NCBI GenBank assembly: GCA_902600395.1
Contig: CACKJL010000014.1
Coordinates: 1-20,929, forward strand
Direction: 5' to 3'
Source of the DNA: an uncultured Prochlorococcus sp.
Lineage (GTDB): Bacteria > Cyanobacteriota > Cyanobacteriia > PCC-6307 > Cyanobiaceae
DNA: 20,929 nt
Below are positions 14,307 through 20,928 of this stretch, one piece after another. Below the pieces are notes generated by a model that saw only the letters and a list, made by a program, of their open reading frames with translations, ran no database searches and was not told the origin of the DNA. Position 1 is the stretch's first letter. Every line of letters begins with the position of its first letter. The position numbers and the translations under genes are program-made.

Positions 14307-14648
14307 ATGCATAGACAAGATGCAATTTACCTTGATCAGTTTTGTCCCAAGATAAGTAATAAAAATTGGAGAGAGTCACTTAATAAAGTTACTAATTATA
14401 AATGTATTTATTGCGGTAAACCCTCAGAATCACTCGACCACCTTCACCCAATGTCAAAAGGGGGGATTAGCAGTACAAGTAATTGCGTACCATGTTGTTT
14501 GTCATGTAATGGGAAGAAATCAGATTCAGAATTTCTTAGTTGGTACAGAAAACAAAATTTTTATGATCCTCGAAGAGCTATGGCGATACGAGCATGGTTT
14601 AATGATGATTTAAAACTAGCATCAGTTCTTTTGAAATACTTAAATTAA
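14307..14648 (+). CDS. HNH endonuclease domain protein (intact copy)
   Basis: A 113-residue protein consisting largely of one HNH nuclease domain, a metal-dependent fold that nicks or cuts DNA. The zinc ribbon is formed by Cys33-x2-Cys36 and Cys64-x2-Cys67. The active-site segment has Asp44-His45, then Asn59 and Asn68 (CLSCNGKKSD). The N-terminal 30 residues carry no clear DNA-binding domain, and the C terminus (WYRKQNFYDPRRAMAI) is basic. It is free-standing: no methylase, group I intron or phage terminase lies near, so a role in restriction, homing or repair cannot be chosen. The gene crosses the arm boundary at 14447 without interruption, showing that the right side is the natural arrangement. 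Confidence 0.93.
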   Translation: MHRQDAIYLDQFCPKISNKNWRESLNKVTNYKCIYCGKPSESLDHLHPMSKGGISSTSNCVPCCLSCNGKKSDSEFLSWYRKQNFYDPRRAMAIRAWFNDDLKLASVLLKYLN

Positions 14649-14701
14649 ACAATGAATGATAAATTGATTGAGATTCGAAAAAATATTTTTGTATATGCTT
14701 G

Positions 14702-14718
14702 AATAGGATCTTCCTATT
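14702..14718. terminator. Possible bidirectional terminator hairpin
   Basis: A perfect 7-bp stem, AATAGGA/TCCTATT, with a 3-base loop sits between the convergent HNH and 64-aa genes. Flanking T runs are short, so it may end both transcripts only weakly. Confidence 0.4.
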
Positions 14719-14740
14719 TTGGTGAATAATGTATTTTTAT

Positions 14741-14935
14741 TTAAATTATTCTTTTTATTTCTGAATTTATATTATTGCTTTTAAAAATCGATATATTAGA
14801 AAAATCATCTTTCCACATTATTGGTGAATCTATAACCTTTCTCTCTGGCGACTTTACTGAAAAAATTAATCCAAATACAAAAAGTGTAGTAATCAATATT
14901 ATTGTCATTACTAATTTGTCTGAAATATTGTTCAT
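14741..14935 (-). CDS. Small one-helix membrane protein, 64 aa
   Basis: The ORF starts ATG and reads MNNISDKLV, then the hydrophobic run MTIILITTLFVFGLIFSV (about residues 10-27), then a polar tail with KSPERKVIDSPIMWKDDFS. One membrane helix with the longer C-terminal side outside the hydrophobic core is the likely form. It begins 9 bases after the exported-protein gene on the same strand, so the two form a unit. No family was recognised; probably a conserved picocyanobacterial protein, though that is a guess. Confidence 0.7.
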   Translation of the reverse strand: MNNISDKLVMTIILITTLFVFGLIFSVKSPERKVIDSPIMWKDDFSNISIFKSNNINSEIKRII

Positions 14936-14944
14936 AAACCTAAT

Positions 14945-15403
14945 CTATCTTGAAAAATTTTTATCAGGCGTAGTTTTTTCATAAATTTCAAGAAAATATG
15001 ATTTGAAGTAATTTACTCCCTCCTTTCCAATCAATCCAATAGACAAACCACAATCATTTACTACTTGCAATGAAATTTGATTAGCCAAGTCACTTTTCTC
15101 AATCCATTTTTTCTGTGGATTATAAGAAAAAGATATGATGTTTTCAGTTTTCACAATAGCTGATTTCATTGCTTCATCTTTAGAAAAACCATTTTGAACA
15201 GCCTTGCAATATTTCCTGGAAAAATTATTAGAAATCCTATTTTGTAGCAAACTAACACTAGGGTCTGACGTATCAAAAGCTAAACTTGTTGAAGGTCTTA
15301 ATAAACAAACTAAAAATAAAAGAAAACAAAAAATAAGTTTCAAAAAAAGCTTTTTATCAATATCTATAAATAATATATTATTTTTTTCTAATTGTCTTTT
15401 CAA
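14945..15403 (-). CDS. Exported protein of unknown function, up to 152 aa
   Basis: The N terminus contains a good secretion signal: Lys residues, then LKLIFCFLLFLVCLL and a probable signal peptidase site at SLA before FDTSD. The mature part, about 110 residues, is mostly polar with two cysteines (in RKYCKAV and NDCGLS) that might form a disulphide in the periplasm or thylakoid lumen. The longest frame starts with TTG at 15403, putting 20 extra residues before the signal. A TTG at 15343-15345 (sequence FLKLIF) gives a more normal signal peptide and may be the true start. It is divergent from the 77-aa gene (95-base spacer) and followed by the 64-aa membrane protein. Family not recognised. Confidence 0.78.
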   Translation of the reverse strand: MKRQLEKNNILFIDIDKKLFLKLIFCFLLFLVCLLRPSTSLAFDTSDPSVSLLQNRISNNFSRKYCKAVQNGFSKDEAMKSAIVKTENIISFSYNPQKKWIEKSDLANQISLQVVNDCGLSIGLIGKEGVNYFKSYFLEIYEKTTPDKNFSR

Positions 15404-15498
15404 TTAGATCTGAATAATTATCTAAAGCAAATTAAATTTCAATTTATTAATAATTAAAAGTATTGCGATAAGTTCAGTAATAATAGTCTGAGGTTTAT

Positions 15499-15732
15499 TT
15501 GACTACAAATATGTACGAATCATTGATGACATTGCTATTTTTTCCTGATTGGACAAATGGATTACCTTCAGATTTCTTAATTCTTCATTTTTTTGTAGGA
15601 GCTGTGATTTTCCCATTCAACATGATTCATGCTAAAGCAAGAAAAATTGATAGTCAAAACCCACAAGAAGCCGCTAATGGGTATAAAAATTCAGATAAGG
15701 TAACATTTTTTGGATACGAGGAAATCAATTAG
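15499..15732 (+). CDS. 77-aa unknown protein with hydrophobic segment
   Basis: The protein contains FFPDWTNGLPSDFLILHFFV and IFPFNMIHAKARKIDSQNP, one likely membrane-associated segment rich in Phe, and a polar C terminus. A GAGG ribosome binding site at 15490-15493 lies 5 bases from a TTG at 15499. The ATG at 15511 is the alternative and would drop four residues. The next small membrane protein follows after about 35 bases on the same strand. Probably a thylakoid-associated small protein; no family assigned. Confidence 0.75.
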   Translation: MTTNMYESLMTLLFFPDWTNGLPSDFLILHFFVGAVIFPFNMIHAKARKIDSQNPQEAANGYKNSDKVTFFGYEEIN

Positions 15733-15767
15733 ATTTCCATAAAATTTATTTAGGAATTAGTTTATTG

Positions 15768-15992
15768 ATGATAATTTCCCTAAATACAGCTTTAGATCTT
15801 AAAATATTCAGTCCCACTGAACCTATAGGAATATTCATAATTTTTGTAGGATTAATATTTACTGGCATGATTTTCTATATTATTTATGCTGTAAGTACTA
15901 ATAAAGAATCTTTAGAAGACAAAAAAATAAGAAACAAAAAGGAGTACTTGCAAAAGGAGAGAATAGGAAAATTATTTCCTAAGAAAAAATAA
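15768..15992 (+). CDS. Small one-helix membrane protein, about 74 aa
   Basis: The ATG at 15768 is preceded by TTG at 15765 in frame and by AGGA at 15752-15755, which could serve either. One helix, PIGIFIIFVGLIFTGMIFYI (about residues 19-38), is followed by a strongly basic tail with KKIRNKKEYLQKERIGKLF. The positive-inside rule puts the tail in the cytoplasm. It is likely co-transcribed with the 77-aa gene. No family was recognised. Confidence 0.75.
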   Translation: MIISLNTALDLKIFSPTEPIGIFIIFVGLIFTGMIFYIIYAVSTNKESLEDKKIRNKKEYLQKERIGKLFPKKK

Positions 15993-16092
15993 ATTTAATT
16001 GCTTTATTTCTATAAAGATATTTATTTATATTATTAATTATTAAATCAGTAGGATCTAAAAACATTAGTTTTAGTTCTCTTAAATCAAACAT
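15979..16092 (-). CDS. Possible 37-aa small protein
   Basis: A minus-strand ORF from ATG at 16092 reads MFDLRELKLMFLDPTDLIIN and ends over the last 14 bases of the 74-aa gene. Composition looks protein-like, but there is neither ribosome binding site nor known family. It occupies half of the 223-base spacer before the 167-aa gene. Confidence 0.25.
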   Translation of the reverse strand: MFDLRELKLMFLDPTDLIINNINKYLYRNKAIKFIFS

Positions 16093-16215
16093 TTTCTAAA
16101 AATCTAACTATAACAACAAAATTTTTTTTACGAGGACTTCAGATTGTTAATTGCACAGCTAAATTATTTTCTTATTAAGCAAAAAATGTTAAAAATGGAA
16201 AAAATAATTTAAATC

Positions 16216-16719
16216 TTGGAGAATTCACCTCAATATCTATTTCTTGCTAGTGGAGTGAATAATGGAGAAGGGTTTTGGATTGTGGGAATAAAAAATTGCG
16301 ATGATAATATCCTTGAGGATGAAAATCTTTTAGATTGCCACAGAAAAGAATTAATAGGTACTGAATCAGCAAAAGATATTCTTTTAGCTATTAATTTAAA
16401 CGTAAATAATTTATTAAATGAACTAAGAAATAAAAAATATTTAATTGCAAGACCTTCAATGGGTATTCCATTTGATATCCCTTTAGAAATCTTGGAAAAT
16501 ATTTTTGATTTTTGGTTAGATATTTATAAAAATCATGAAGCCTGGGAAGCTTGTTTAGGACTTCTTAAAGTCAGAAAAAGGATTCCACTAACAAACCTAA
16601 TTGAAAGCGAAAGTTTAAAGGGAAACTCTAAAAAATGGGCTATAAAAATTGAAGCTTTACATACTTATGTTCCTTCTTCACTTAATAATGAAAAATTAAA
16701 TAACCCCATGTGGGAATAA
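16216..16719 (+). CDS. 167-aa unknown protein
   Basis: The start is TTG at 16216: an in-frame TAA lies two codons upstream and no ATG occurs near the N terminus. The sequence begins MENSPQYLFLASGVNNGEGF, with WIVGIKNCDD next, suggesting a beta-rich N-terminal part. The rest is helical and polar, with LIARPSMGIPFDIPLEILEN and EAWEACLGLLKVRKRIPL. No signal peptide, membrane helix or catalytic motif was recognised. It lies 73 bases before the three-gene salvage-like set on the same strand; whether it belongs to that operon is unclear. Confidence 0.82.
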   Translation: MENSPQYLFLASGVNNGEGFWIVGIKNCDDNILEDENLLDCHRKELIGTESAKDILLAINLNVNNLLNELRNKKYLIARPSMGIPFDIPLEILENIFDFWLDIYKNHEAWEACLGLLKVRKRIPLTNLIESESLKGNSKKWAIKIEALHTYVPSSLNNEKLNNPMWE

Positions 16720-16792
16720 TTTTATCTTTAAATACAAAAATATTTACTTCGTTAAATATTTAAGTAAAAATGAAATAACTAATAATTTAAAA

Positions 16793-16978
16793 ATGAATAA
16801 ACCATATTCTTTTAGTATCGATCAAATGAACGGGATAGTTGAGGATACATATGCCAAGATAATAAATGAATGTGAAAATTTAAAAAAAAATACTAATTGT
16901 CCAAATGAGCAAGTAGTAGCACTTTTAAGTGTAATTGCTTCAAATTACGCTACTACAACAGAAAAATCCGAAAATTAA
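16793..16978 (+). CDS. 61-aa unknown protein upstream of the phosphoribosyltransferase
   Basis: A small acidic, probably helical protein: MNKPYSFSIDQMNGIVEDTY, then a Lys/Asn-rich loop with two cysteines (NECEN and NTNCPN) and VVALLSVIASNYATTTE. Its TAA lies one base before the ATG of the phosphoribosyltransferase gene, so translation is probably coupled. Family unknown. Location suggests an accessory role to the two enzymes downstream, which is inference only. Confidence 0.72.
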   Translation: MNKPYSFSIDQMNGIVEDTYAKIINECENLKKNTNCPNEQVVALLSVIASNYATTTEKSEN

Positions 16979-16979
16979 G

Positions 16980-17375
16980 ATGATAAGTTATTTTACTTGG
17001 AGCGAATTTGATAAGAGCGTAGAACAAATAGCTGATAAATGTAAATTTAAGGAATTTTCTGGAATATATGGAGTTCCTCGTGGCGGATTATGTCTTGCTG
17101 TAGCACTAAGCCATAAATTAAAAATTGAATTAATTTCAGAACCAATAAAGAATTCACTAATAGTAGATGATGTTTATGAAACAGGCATTACATTAACGAC
17201 CTTCAAGAATATTGAAGGGGCAATGTTTTTTGTATTATTTAGTAAAATCAAACCTACATGGTGGAATACAATACATTTAACAAAAAAAAGTCAATGGATT
17301 GTTTTCCCTTGGGAAAATACTTTAAATTCAAAAAGTGACCGAGAAGATTACATCAAAAAAAGAGGTTTAGGTTGA
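16980..17375 (+). CDS. Phosphoribosyltransferase, type I fold (Gpt-like)
   Basis: Probably transfers phosphoribose from PRPP to a nucleobase (purine salvage) or acts in a related reaction; base specificity is not visible. The 131-residue product has the PRPP-binding signature LIVDDVYETGITL at residues 60-72 with two acidic residues Asp63-Asp64, a pyrophosphate-loop segment YGVPRGGL at 30-37, and the C-terminal QWIVFPWE typical of xanthine/guanine-type enzymes. ATG at 16980 follows the 61-aa stop by one base; a longer frame from 16935 would overlap the upstream gene and is rejected. The stop overlaps the next gene's start (TTGA). Slightly shorter than typical relatives (about 150 aa). Confidence 0.9.
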   Translation: MISYFTWSEFDKSVEQIADKCKFKEFSGIYGVPRGGLCLAVALSHKLKIELISEPIKNSLIVDDVYETGITLTTFKNIEGAMFFVLFSKIKPTWWNTIHLTKKSQWIVFPWENTLNSKSDREDYIKKRGLG

Positions 17376-17830
17376 GAAAGAAATTATATTTAGCTAATCC
17401 ATATGGATTTTCAAAGCAAACTAAAACCCTCTTACTTGAATTTATTGAAATCTTCAATGATTTAAATGTAGAAGTATATGAACCTTTTGAGAGGGCAAAA
17501 CCATTAACACAACAAAAAAGTCAATGGGCATATGAAGTTGCAAATAGTAATTTCCATGATTTAAAAGAATGTGATTGTATTTTTGCAATTGTTAATGGAA
17601 ATCCTCCAGATGAAGGGGTAATGATTGAATTGGGTATCGCAATTGCTTTAAAAAAGGAAATCTTTTTATTTAGGGATGATTTTAGAAATTGTTCTGATAG
17701 CGATCAATATCCATTAAATCTAATGTTATTTCTTGGCCTGCCTAAAGATAATTGGGAAAAATATTATTTTGAATCATTACAAGACATAAAAAGTAATAAA
17801 AAAAGATTTATGGAGTGGACAAAAAATTAG
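17372..17830 (+). CDS. Nucleoside 2-deoxyribosyltransferase-like protein
   Basis: The family exchanges or hydrolyses the base of 2'-deoxynucleosides or nucleotides. The 152-residue length and motif order fit PF05014: KLYLANPYGFS at residues 4-14, then Asp68 in KECDCIFAIVNG, Asp80 in NPPDEG and the likely nucleophile Glu86 in MIELGIAIALKKEIF. Aromatic residues near the C terminus (NWEKYYFE) may close the pocket. The start is TTG at 17372, overlapping the phosphoribosyltransferase stop by four bases (TTGA); no ATG is available nearby. Coupling to a phosphoribosyltransferase suggests a two-step base salvage or nucleotide-sanitising function. Substrate unknown. Confidence 0.9.
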   Translation: MRKKLYLANPYGFSKQTKTLLLEFIEIFNDLNVEVYEPFERAKPLTQQKSQWAYEVANSNFHDLKECDCIFAIVNGNPPDEGVMIELGIAIALKKEIFLFRDDFRNCSDSDQYPLNLMLFLGLPKDNWEKYYFESLQDIKSNKKRFMEWTKN

Positions 17831-17890
17831 CCAAATAAACCATTAACCCTCAATTAGAAGTTTTGAGTTTAAATATATCTATTGAGGTGC

Positions 17891-17896
17891 TAGAAT
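17891..17896 (+). promoter_or_regulatory. Possible -10 element for rpsU
   Basis: TAGAAT lies 19 bases before the TTG start of rpsU, giving a leader of about 13 bases. No -35 at suitable spacing was found. Confidence 0.25.
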
Positions 17897-17915
17897 AATT
17901 TTTATTTAGAAAATT

Positions 17916-18092
17916 TTGACACAAGTTACAGTTGGAGAGAACGAGGGAATTGAGTCAGCCCTTAGAAGATTTAAAAGACAAGTATCTAAGTCGGGCATCT
18001 TTGCAGATTTAAAAAGACTTAGACATCACGAAACGCCTATTGAAAAATATAAAAGAAAGTTGCAACAGAGAAGAAAAGCAAGAAGAAGATAG
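17916..18092 (+). CDS. rpsU: 30S ribosomal protein S21
   Basis: A 58-residue small-subunit protein, located near the platform where it helps bind mRNA during initiation. It begins [20 protein letters not shown] after the start residue and ends in a very basic tail ([13 protein letters not shown]), the expected S21 pattern and length. The start must be TTG at 17916-17918, as no ATG is available in frame; a ribosome binding site is not obvious, and S21 messages in bacteria sometimes lack one. It is a monocistronic-looking gene between the deoxyribosyltransferase-like gene and the convergent helix-hairpin-helix gene. Confidence 0.95.
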
Positions 18093-18170
18093 TCCGCTAT
18101 ATCACATAAATTTTTTGATTATTAGTTGATATTACAAATTTTTTTAGAAAGGTTTAAAAAAAAATTTTAA

Positions 18171-18500
18171 CTACTTAAGCTTTTTAAGTTTTTTAACAAG
18201 ATTTATTCCAACTCCTGACACAGCAAGAAGATCTTTTTCATCTGCAGCGATAACTGCCTTTGTTGTTTTAAATCCAGCCTCATACAAAGCTTTTGCGCTT
18301 TTTGCTCCAACACCTGGAAGTGTAGTCAAAGTTTCAATATTTTTCTTAGAATTTACCGCTTTGGTTTTTGTTTTTGTTTTTGTTTTTGTTTTTGTTTTTG
18401 CAGACTTTGCTCCTTTTTTTTCTTTCTTTAAGGGAGTTTCAGAAGTTACTGCACTTTTAAATAAAATTGATTTTAGTTTACTGAGAAATTTAGAAATCAT
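18171..18500 (-). CDS. Small helix-hairpin-helix protein with Thr-Lys repeat
   Basis: A 109-residue basic protein. Residues 1-34 are Lys-rich and polar; residues 35-47 are a strict Lys-Thr alternation; residues 55-109 hold two helix-hairpin-helix elements, TLPGVGAKSAKALYEAG at 60-76 and LLAVSGVGINLVKKL near 91-105. Such elements bind the DNA backbone without sequence specificity and appear in RuvA, RadA/RecA-associated and polymerase proteins. A nucleoid or repair accessory role is plausible. The flexible cationic arm would add DNA affinity. It is divergent from the kinase, with a predicted promoter at 18540-18569. The repeat hexamer gives a potentially variable linker length. Confidence 0.9.
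   Translation of the reverse strand: MISKFLSKLKSILFKSAVTSETPLKKEKKGAKSAKTKTKTKTKTKTKAVNSKKNIETLTTLPGVGAKSAKALYEAGFKTTKAVIAADEKDLLAVSGVGINLVKKLKKLK
18364..18399. repeat. Six tandem GTTTTT hexamers in the HhH gene
   Basis: Six exact 6-base units (AAAAAC on the coding strand) encode the Lys-Thr run. Such homopolymer-rich repeats can change unit number by slippage, and here this would keep the frame. Confidence 0.9.
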
Positions 18501-18539
18501 TGCAATTTATAAGTAATAAAATTAGCTATTCAGTTTAAT

Positions 18540-18569
18540 ATTATCAAATTCCAGGGGAATTAATTACAA
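18540..18569 (-). promoter_or_regulatory. Predicted promoter for the HhH gene
   Basis: On the minus strand, TTGTAA and GATAAT are separated by 18 bases, matching four and five of six consensus positions. Transcription would start near 18533, about 33 bases before the ATG. Confidence 0.35.
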
Positions 18570-18634
18570 GATAAAAACTAACTGCATAGAAATAATTTAT
18601 TTACAATTATATAAAGACACACATTTAATATTTA

Positions 18635-18656
18635 TGCAAGCTTACGAGCCATTGCA
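18635..18656. other. Unexplained hairpin in the HhH / kinase divergent spacer
   Basis: TGCAAGCT, loop TACG, AGC, a CA bulge and TTGCA form an 8-bp stem in an otherwise A/T-rich 266-base spacer. It may be an operator, a leader structure or chance. Confidence 0.3.
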
Positions 18657-18695
18657 AGGTATTCTAAATTATTTTAAAAACTAAAAAAAGTAAAA

Positions 18696-18764
18696 ATGAA
18701 TATTCAAAATTTAAATGTATTTATTAATAGTAGAGGTAAAATTTTTTTAGAGAACAGATCGTAA
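18696..18764 (+). CDS. Possible 22-codon leader ORF before the kinase
   Basis: An ATG opens a 22-residue frame (MNIQNLNVFINSRGKIFLEN and two more residues), closing two bases before the kinase ATG. It may provide translational coupling, since the kinase itself lacks a clear ribosome binding site. No recognisable content; could be chance. Confidence 0.22.
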   Translation: MNIQNLNVFINSRGKIFLENRS

Positions 18765-18766
18765 AA

Positions 18767-19363
18767 ATGAAGCTTATTTTTATAAGTGGACCTTCCGGAA
18801 GCGGGAAAACAACTTTATCTAATCAAATAATAAAAAAAAATAAAAATGGTATTGTATTAAGTACAGACAATTACTATAAGACAGGGTTAATAAGTAAATT
18901 ACTACCAAAATTTGTAGAAGGCTTTTTTGATAGAAGTATTAGTTTTAATAACAAACTATTCAAAAAAGATTTTGATTTTATTTATAAGAACGGAATTTCA
19001 ATTTTTGATCGTTATTACAATTTCGAAAAGAAAACAATTCAAAATATCTTAAACGAAACAAAAAATATTAGTTTTTTAATTGTTGAAGGTATATTTGCTA
19101 AAGAATTCTCAAACACTTTAAATAATAATGATTATTTTTTTTTAGAAATAAAAACTAATAAAAATGAGTGCATGAAAAGAGTTGTCCAAAGAGATGTAAA
19201 AGAAAGGGGGAAGGATAAAAAACAAGCTGAGAATGATTTCTTAAAATCATGGAGCATTTATTATGAAAAATTCAAACCTAATAGCGTAAAAAATAATACA
19301 AATAAATTCATTATTGAAAAAAACACTGACATAGATAACATTATGAAAAAATTATTTAATTAA
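18767..19363 (+). CDS. Uridine-kinase-like P-loop kinase
   Basis: A 198-residue cytoplasmic kinase of the uridine kinase/phosphoribulokinase group. Walker A GPSGSGKT occupies residues 8-15; STDNYYK at 32-38 holds the conserved Asp34 and the Tyr pair of the acceptor site; FDRYYNFEKK at 80-89 matches the substrate loop (usually YDY); FLIVEGIFA at 103-111 is the Walker-B-like strand with Glu107; and the lid motif is Arg138, Arg142-Asp143 and ERG at 146-148. The acceptor could be uridine/cytidine or another small alcohol; replacement of the usual PxYD with IFDR makes the substrate uncertain. The gene end overlaps the convergent FAD oxidoreductase by 12 bases. Confidence 0.88.
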   Translation: MKLIFISGPSGSGKTTLSNQIIKKNKNGIVLSTDNYYKTGLISKLLPKFVEGFFDRSISFNNKLFKKDFDFIYKNGISIFDRYYNFEKKTIQNILNETKNISFLIVEGIFAKEFSNTLNNNDYFFLEIKTNKNECMKRVVQRDVKERGKDKKQAENDFLKSWSIYYEKFKPNSVKNNTNKFIIEKNTDIDNIMKKLFN

Positions 19364-20518
19364 GTCTTTAATTTTTTTCTCTAATATTAAAGCACTCAAA
19401 ATTGAGCCTTCAATTCTGCCAAATCCATCTCCTTCAAACCAGTCTCCGCAAAATCCAATTTTATATTTTCTACTAAATTGTAATGATAAAGGTACGGCAA
19501 GACCAGAAGGCTGTGAAGCTCTCCATTTCATAATAGATATTTTTTCATCAAAAGTTAATTTATGTACTATAGGATTTTCTTCAAAGAGTTGATTGAAATT
19601 TGTAATTATTTTTTGTTTAAAAACTTCTTCATCTTTTGCACTTATATAAGAATTAATTAACTCTGCGTTTTTTGAATGTACTACAATTCCTAATTTATTA
19701 TTATCTTGCAGCTGAAAAATAATTCTTTCAAATCTATATTTTTTTTCTAAATTATTTTTTAAATAAAAATACCTTTGTTTTTTAGAGTAATAATCTTTAT
19801 AACAATATTTTTTATTTGTATAAATTAAAAAGGTTAACCTGGGAATAAATGTTTGTTCTTCTAAGAAATTTAATAGTAAATCTATTTTTTTATCACTATT
19901 AATAGGAATTGCTTTTCTTAATGGAATTTGATTTACATTTAATATTTTTAAAGACCTCTTATGTAACAACAAATTAGTTGAACAAATTAGATATTTAGAC
20001 TTGAATTTGTCGCCATTTTTTGATGTTAGTAACCATTCATTATCTTTAAACTGCATATCAACTATTAAAGTTTCAAAGAAAAAATCAATTTCCTCTTTTA
20101 AATTATTTGATTCAATTATCTTTTTCGATAATTCACTCATGGAATCTAAAGATAAATAATTAACCCCGTAAGAAAATTCAGATTTTTTTATGGTTTCTAA
20201 ATTAGAATCTTCATTTAAAAAAAATATTTCTGAGTCATCAATTTTTATATATTTATTAACCAATAATTCATCAATAAATCTTTTTAATAGAAGATTTTTT
20301 TTACTGTTATATATATTAAAATTTGGAGAACCATGGTTTAGTTTCCATCCTTCATATTTTTTGCTTATTCTTGTACTTGATCTCCCTCCAAGTCCACGAC
20401 CAATTTCTATTAATCCAACTTTTTTTGTAATATTATTTTTCAGATACTTCGAAGCAAAAACACACGCAGATATACCTCCACCTATTATTAATAAGTCATA
20501 TGTAACATCACTTTTCAT
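19352..20518 (-). CDS. FAD-dependent oxidoreductase, renalase-like
   Basis: A 388-residue flavoprotein. A Rossmann FAD-binding element is at the N terminus: DLLIIGGGISACVFA with the loop GGGISA at residues 13-18, Glu38 at the end of the second strand to hold the ribose, and the family stretch GRGLGGRSSTR at 40-50. The C-terminal FAD motif GFCGDWFEGDGFGRIEGS is at 355-372, with Gly358-Asp359. WRASQPSG before it resembles the renalase/amine-oxidase-like group. The middle is Lys/Asn-rich and diverged. Reaction unknown; relatives oxidise or isomerise NAD(P)H forms or amines. ATG at 20518 lies 20 bases after the end of the folate-reductase-like gene, implying co-transcription. Confidence 0.9.
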   Translation of the reverse strand: MKSDVTYDLLIIGGGISACVFASKYLKNNITKKVGLIEIGRGLGGRSSTRISKKYEGWKLNHGSPNFNIYNSKKNLLLKRFIDELLVNKYIKIDDSEIFFLNEDSNLETIKKSEFSYGVNYLSLDSMSELSKKIIESNNLKEEIDFFFETLIVDMQFKDNEWLLTSKNGDKFKSKYLICSTNLLLHKRSLKILNVNQIPLRKAIPINSDKKIDLLLNFLEEQTFIPRLTFLIYTNKKYCYKDYYSKKQRYFYLKNNLEKKYRFERIIFQLQDNNKLGIVVHSKNAELINSYISAKDEEVFKQKIITNFNQLFEENPIVHKLTFDEKISIMKWRASQPSGLAVPLSLQFSRKYKIGFCGDWFEGDGFGRIEGSILSALILEKKIKDLIK

Positions 20519-20538
20519 TGGTTTAATATTGACAGAAA

Positions 20539-20928
20539 TTATCTTTCATTTTGTAAAAAACTATAAACAGAATCAAGCTTCTCTGATGATGAAAAATCAG
20601 ATTCAATTACAGGTGTTATATTATTTTTTTTATAAAAACTAACTAAATCGTTTGTGAAATCAAAAAAATTCTCCAAGTCATATAAAAACTTTTCAGATAT
20701 ATATACCTCTTTCCAAGGACGAAATTTAAACCTTGCTATAAATAGTTTAGAAGGAATAAATAAACTTCCAAATATAGGTAATTTTTCTTCTTTTGCTACG
20801 TTTCTGAGATAAGTTACCTCATTCTGAAGAACTTTAATATCTGTACCGTATTGAACCCAAATTGAATTTATTAACCCAGTCGAAATTTTTTTTTCGAGCC
20901 TTTCTCTTTCTGTAGAAATATTATAATA
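20539..20928 (-). CDS. C-terminal part of a possible methylenetetrahydrofolate-reductase-like protein, cut by window end
   Basis: About 129 residues are visible, with no start before the window edge. Recognisable stretches are SIWVQYGTDIKVLQNEV, then LPIFGSLFIPSKLFIARFKF and RPWKEVYISEKFL. From memory these resemble a methylenetetrahydrofolate reductase-type TIM-barrel protein common in marine picocyanobacteria, distinct from canonical MetF. The assignment is tentative, as the catalytic N-terminal part is missing. The FAD oxidoreductase follows after 20 bases. Confidence 0.72.
   Translation of the reverse strand, partial: YYNISTERERLEKKISTGLINSIWVQYGTDIKVLQNEVTYLRNVAKEEKLPIFGSLFIPSKLFIARFKFRPWKEVYISEKFLYDLENFFDFTNDLVSFYKKNNITPVIESDFSSSEKLDSVYSFLQNER

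Noticed and set aside
16935..16979. Longer phosphoribosyltransferase start at 16935
   Set aside because: It would add 15 residues read from within the 61-aa gene. The ATG at 16980 one base after that gene's stop fits the family start better.
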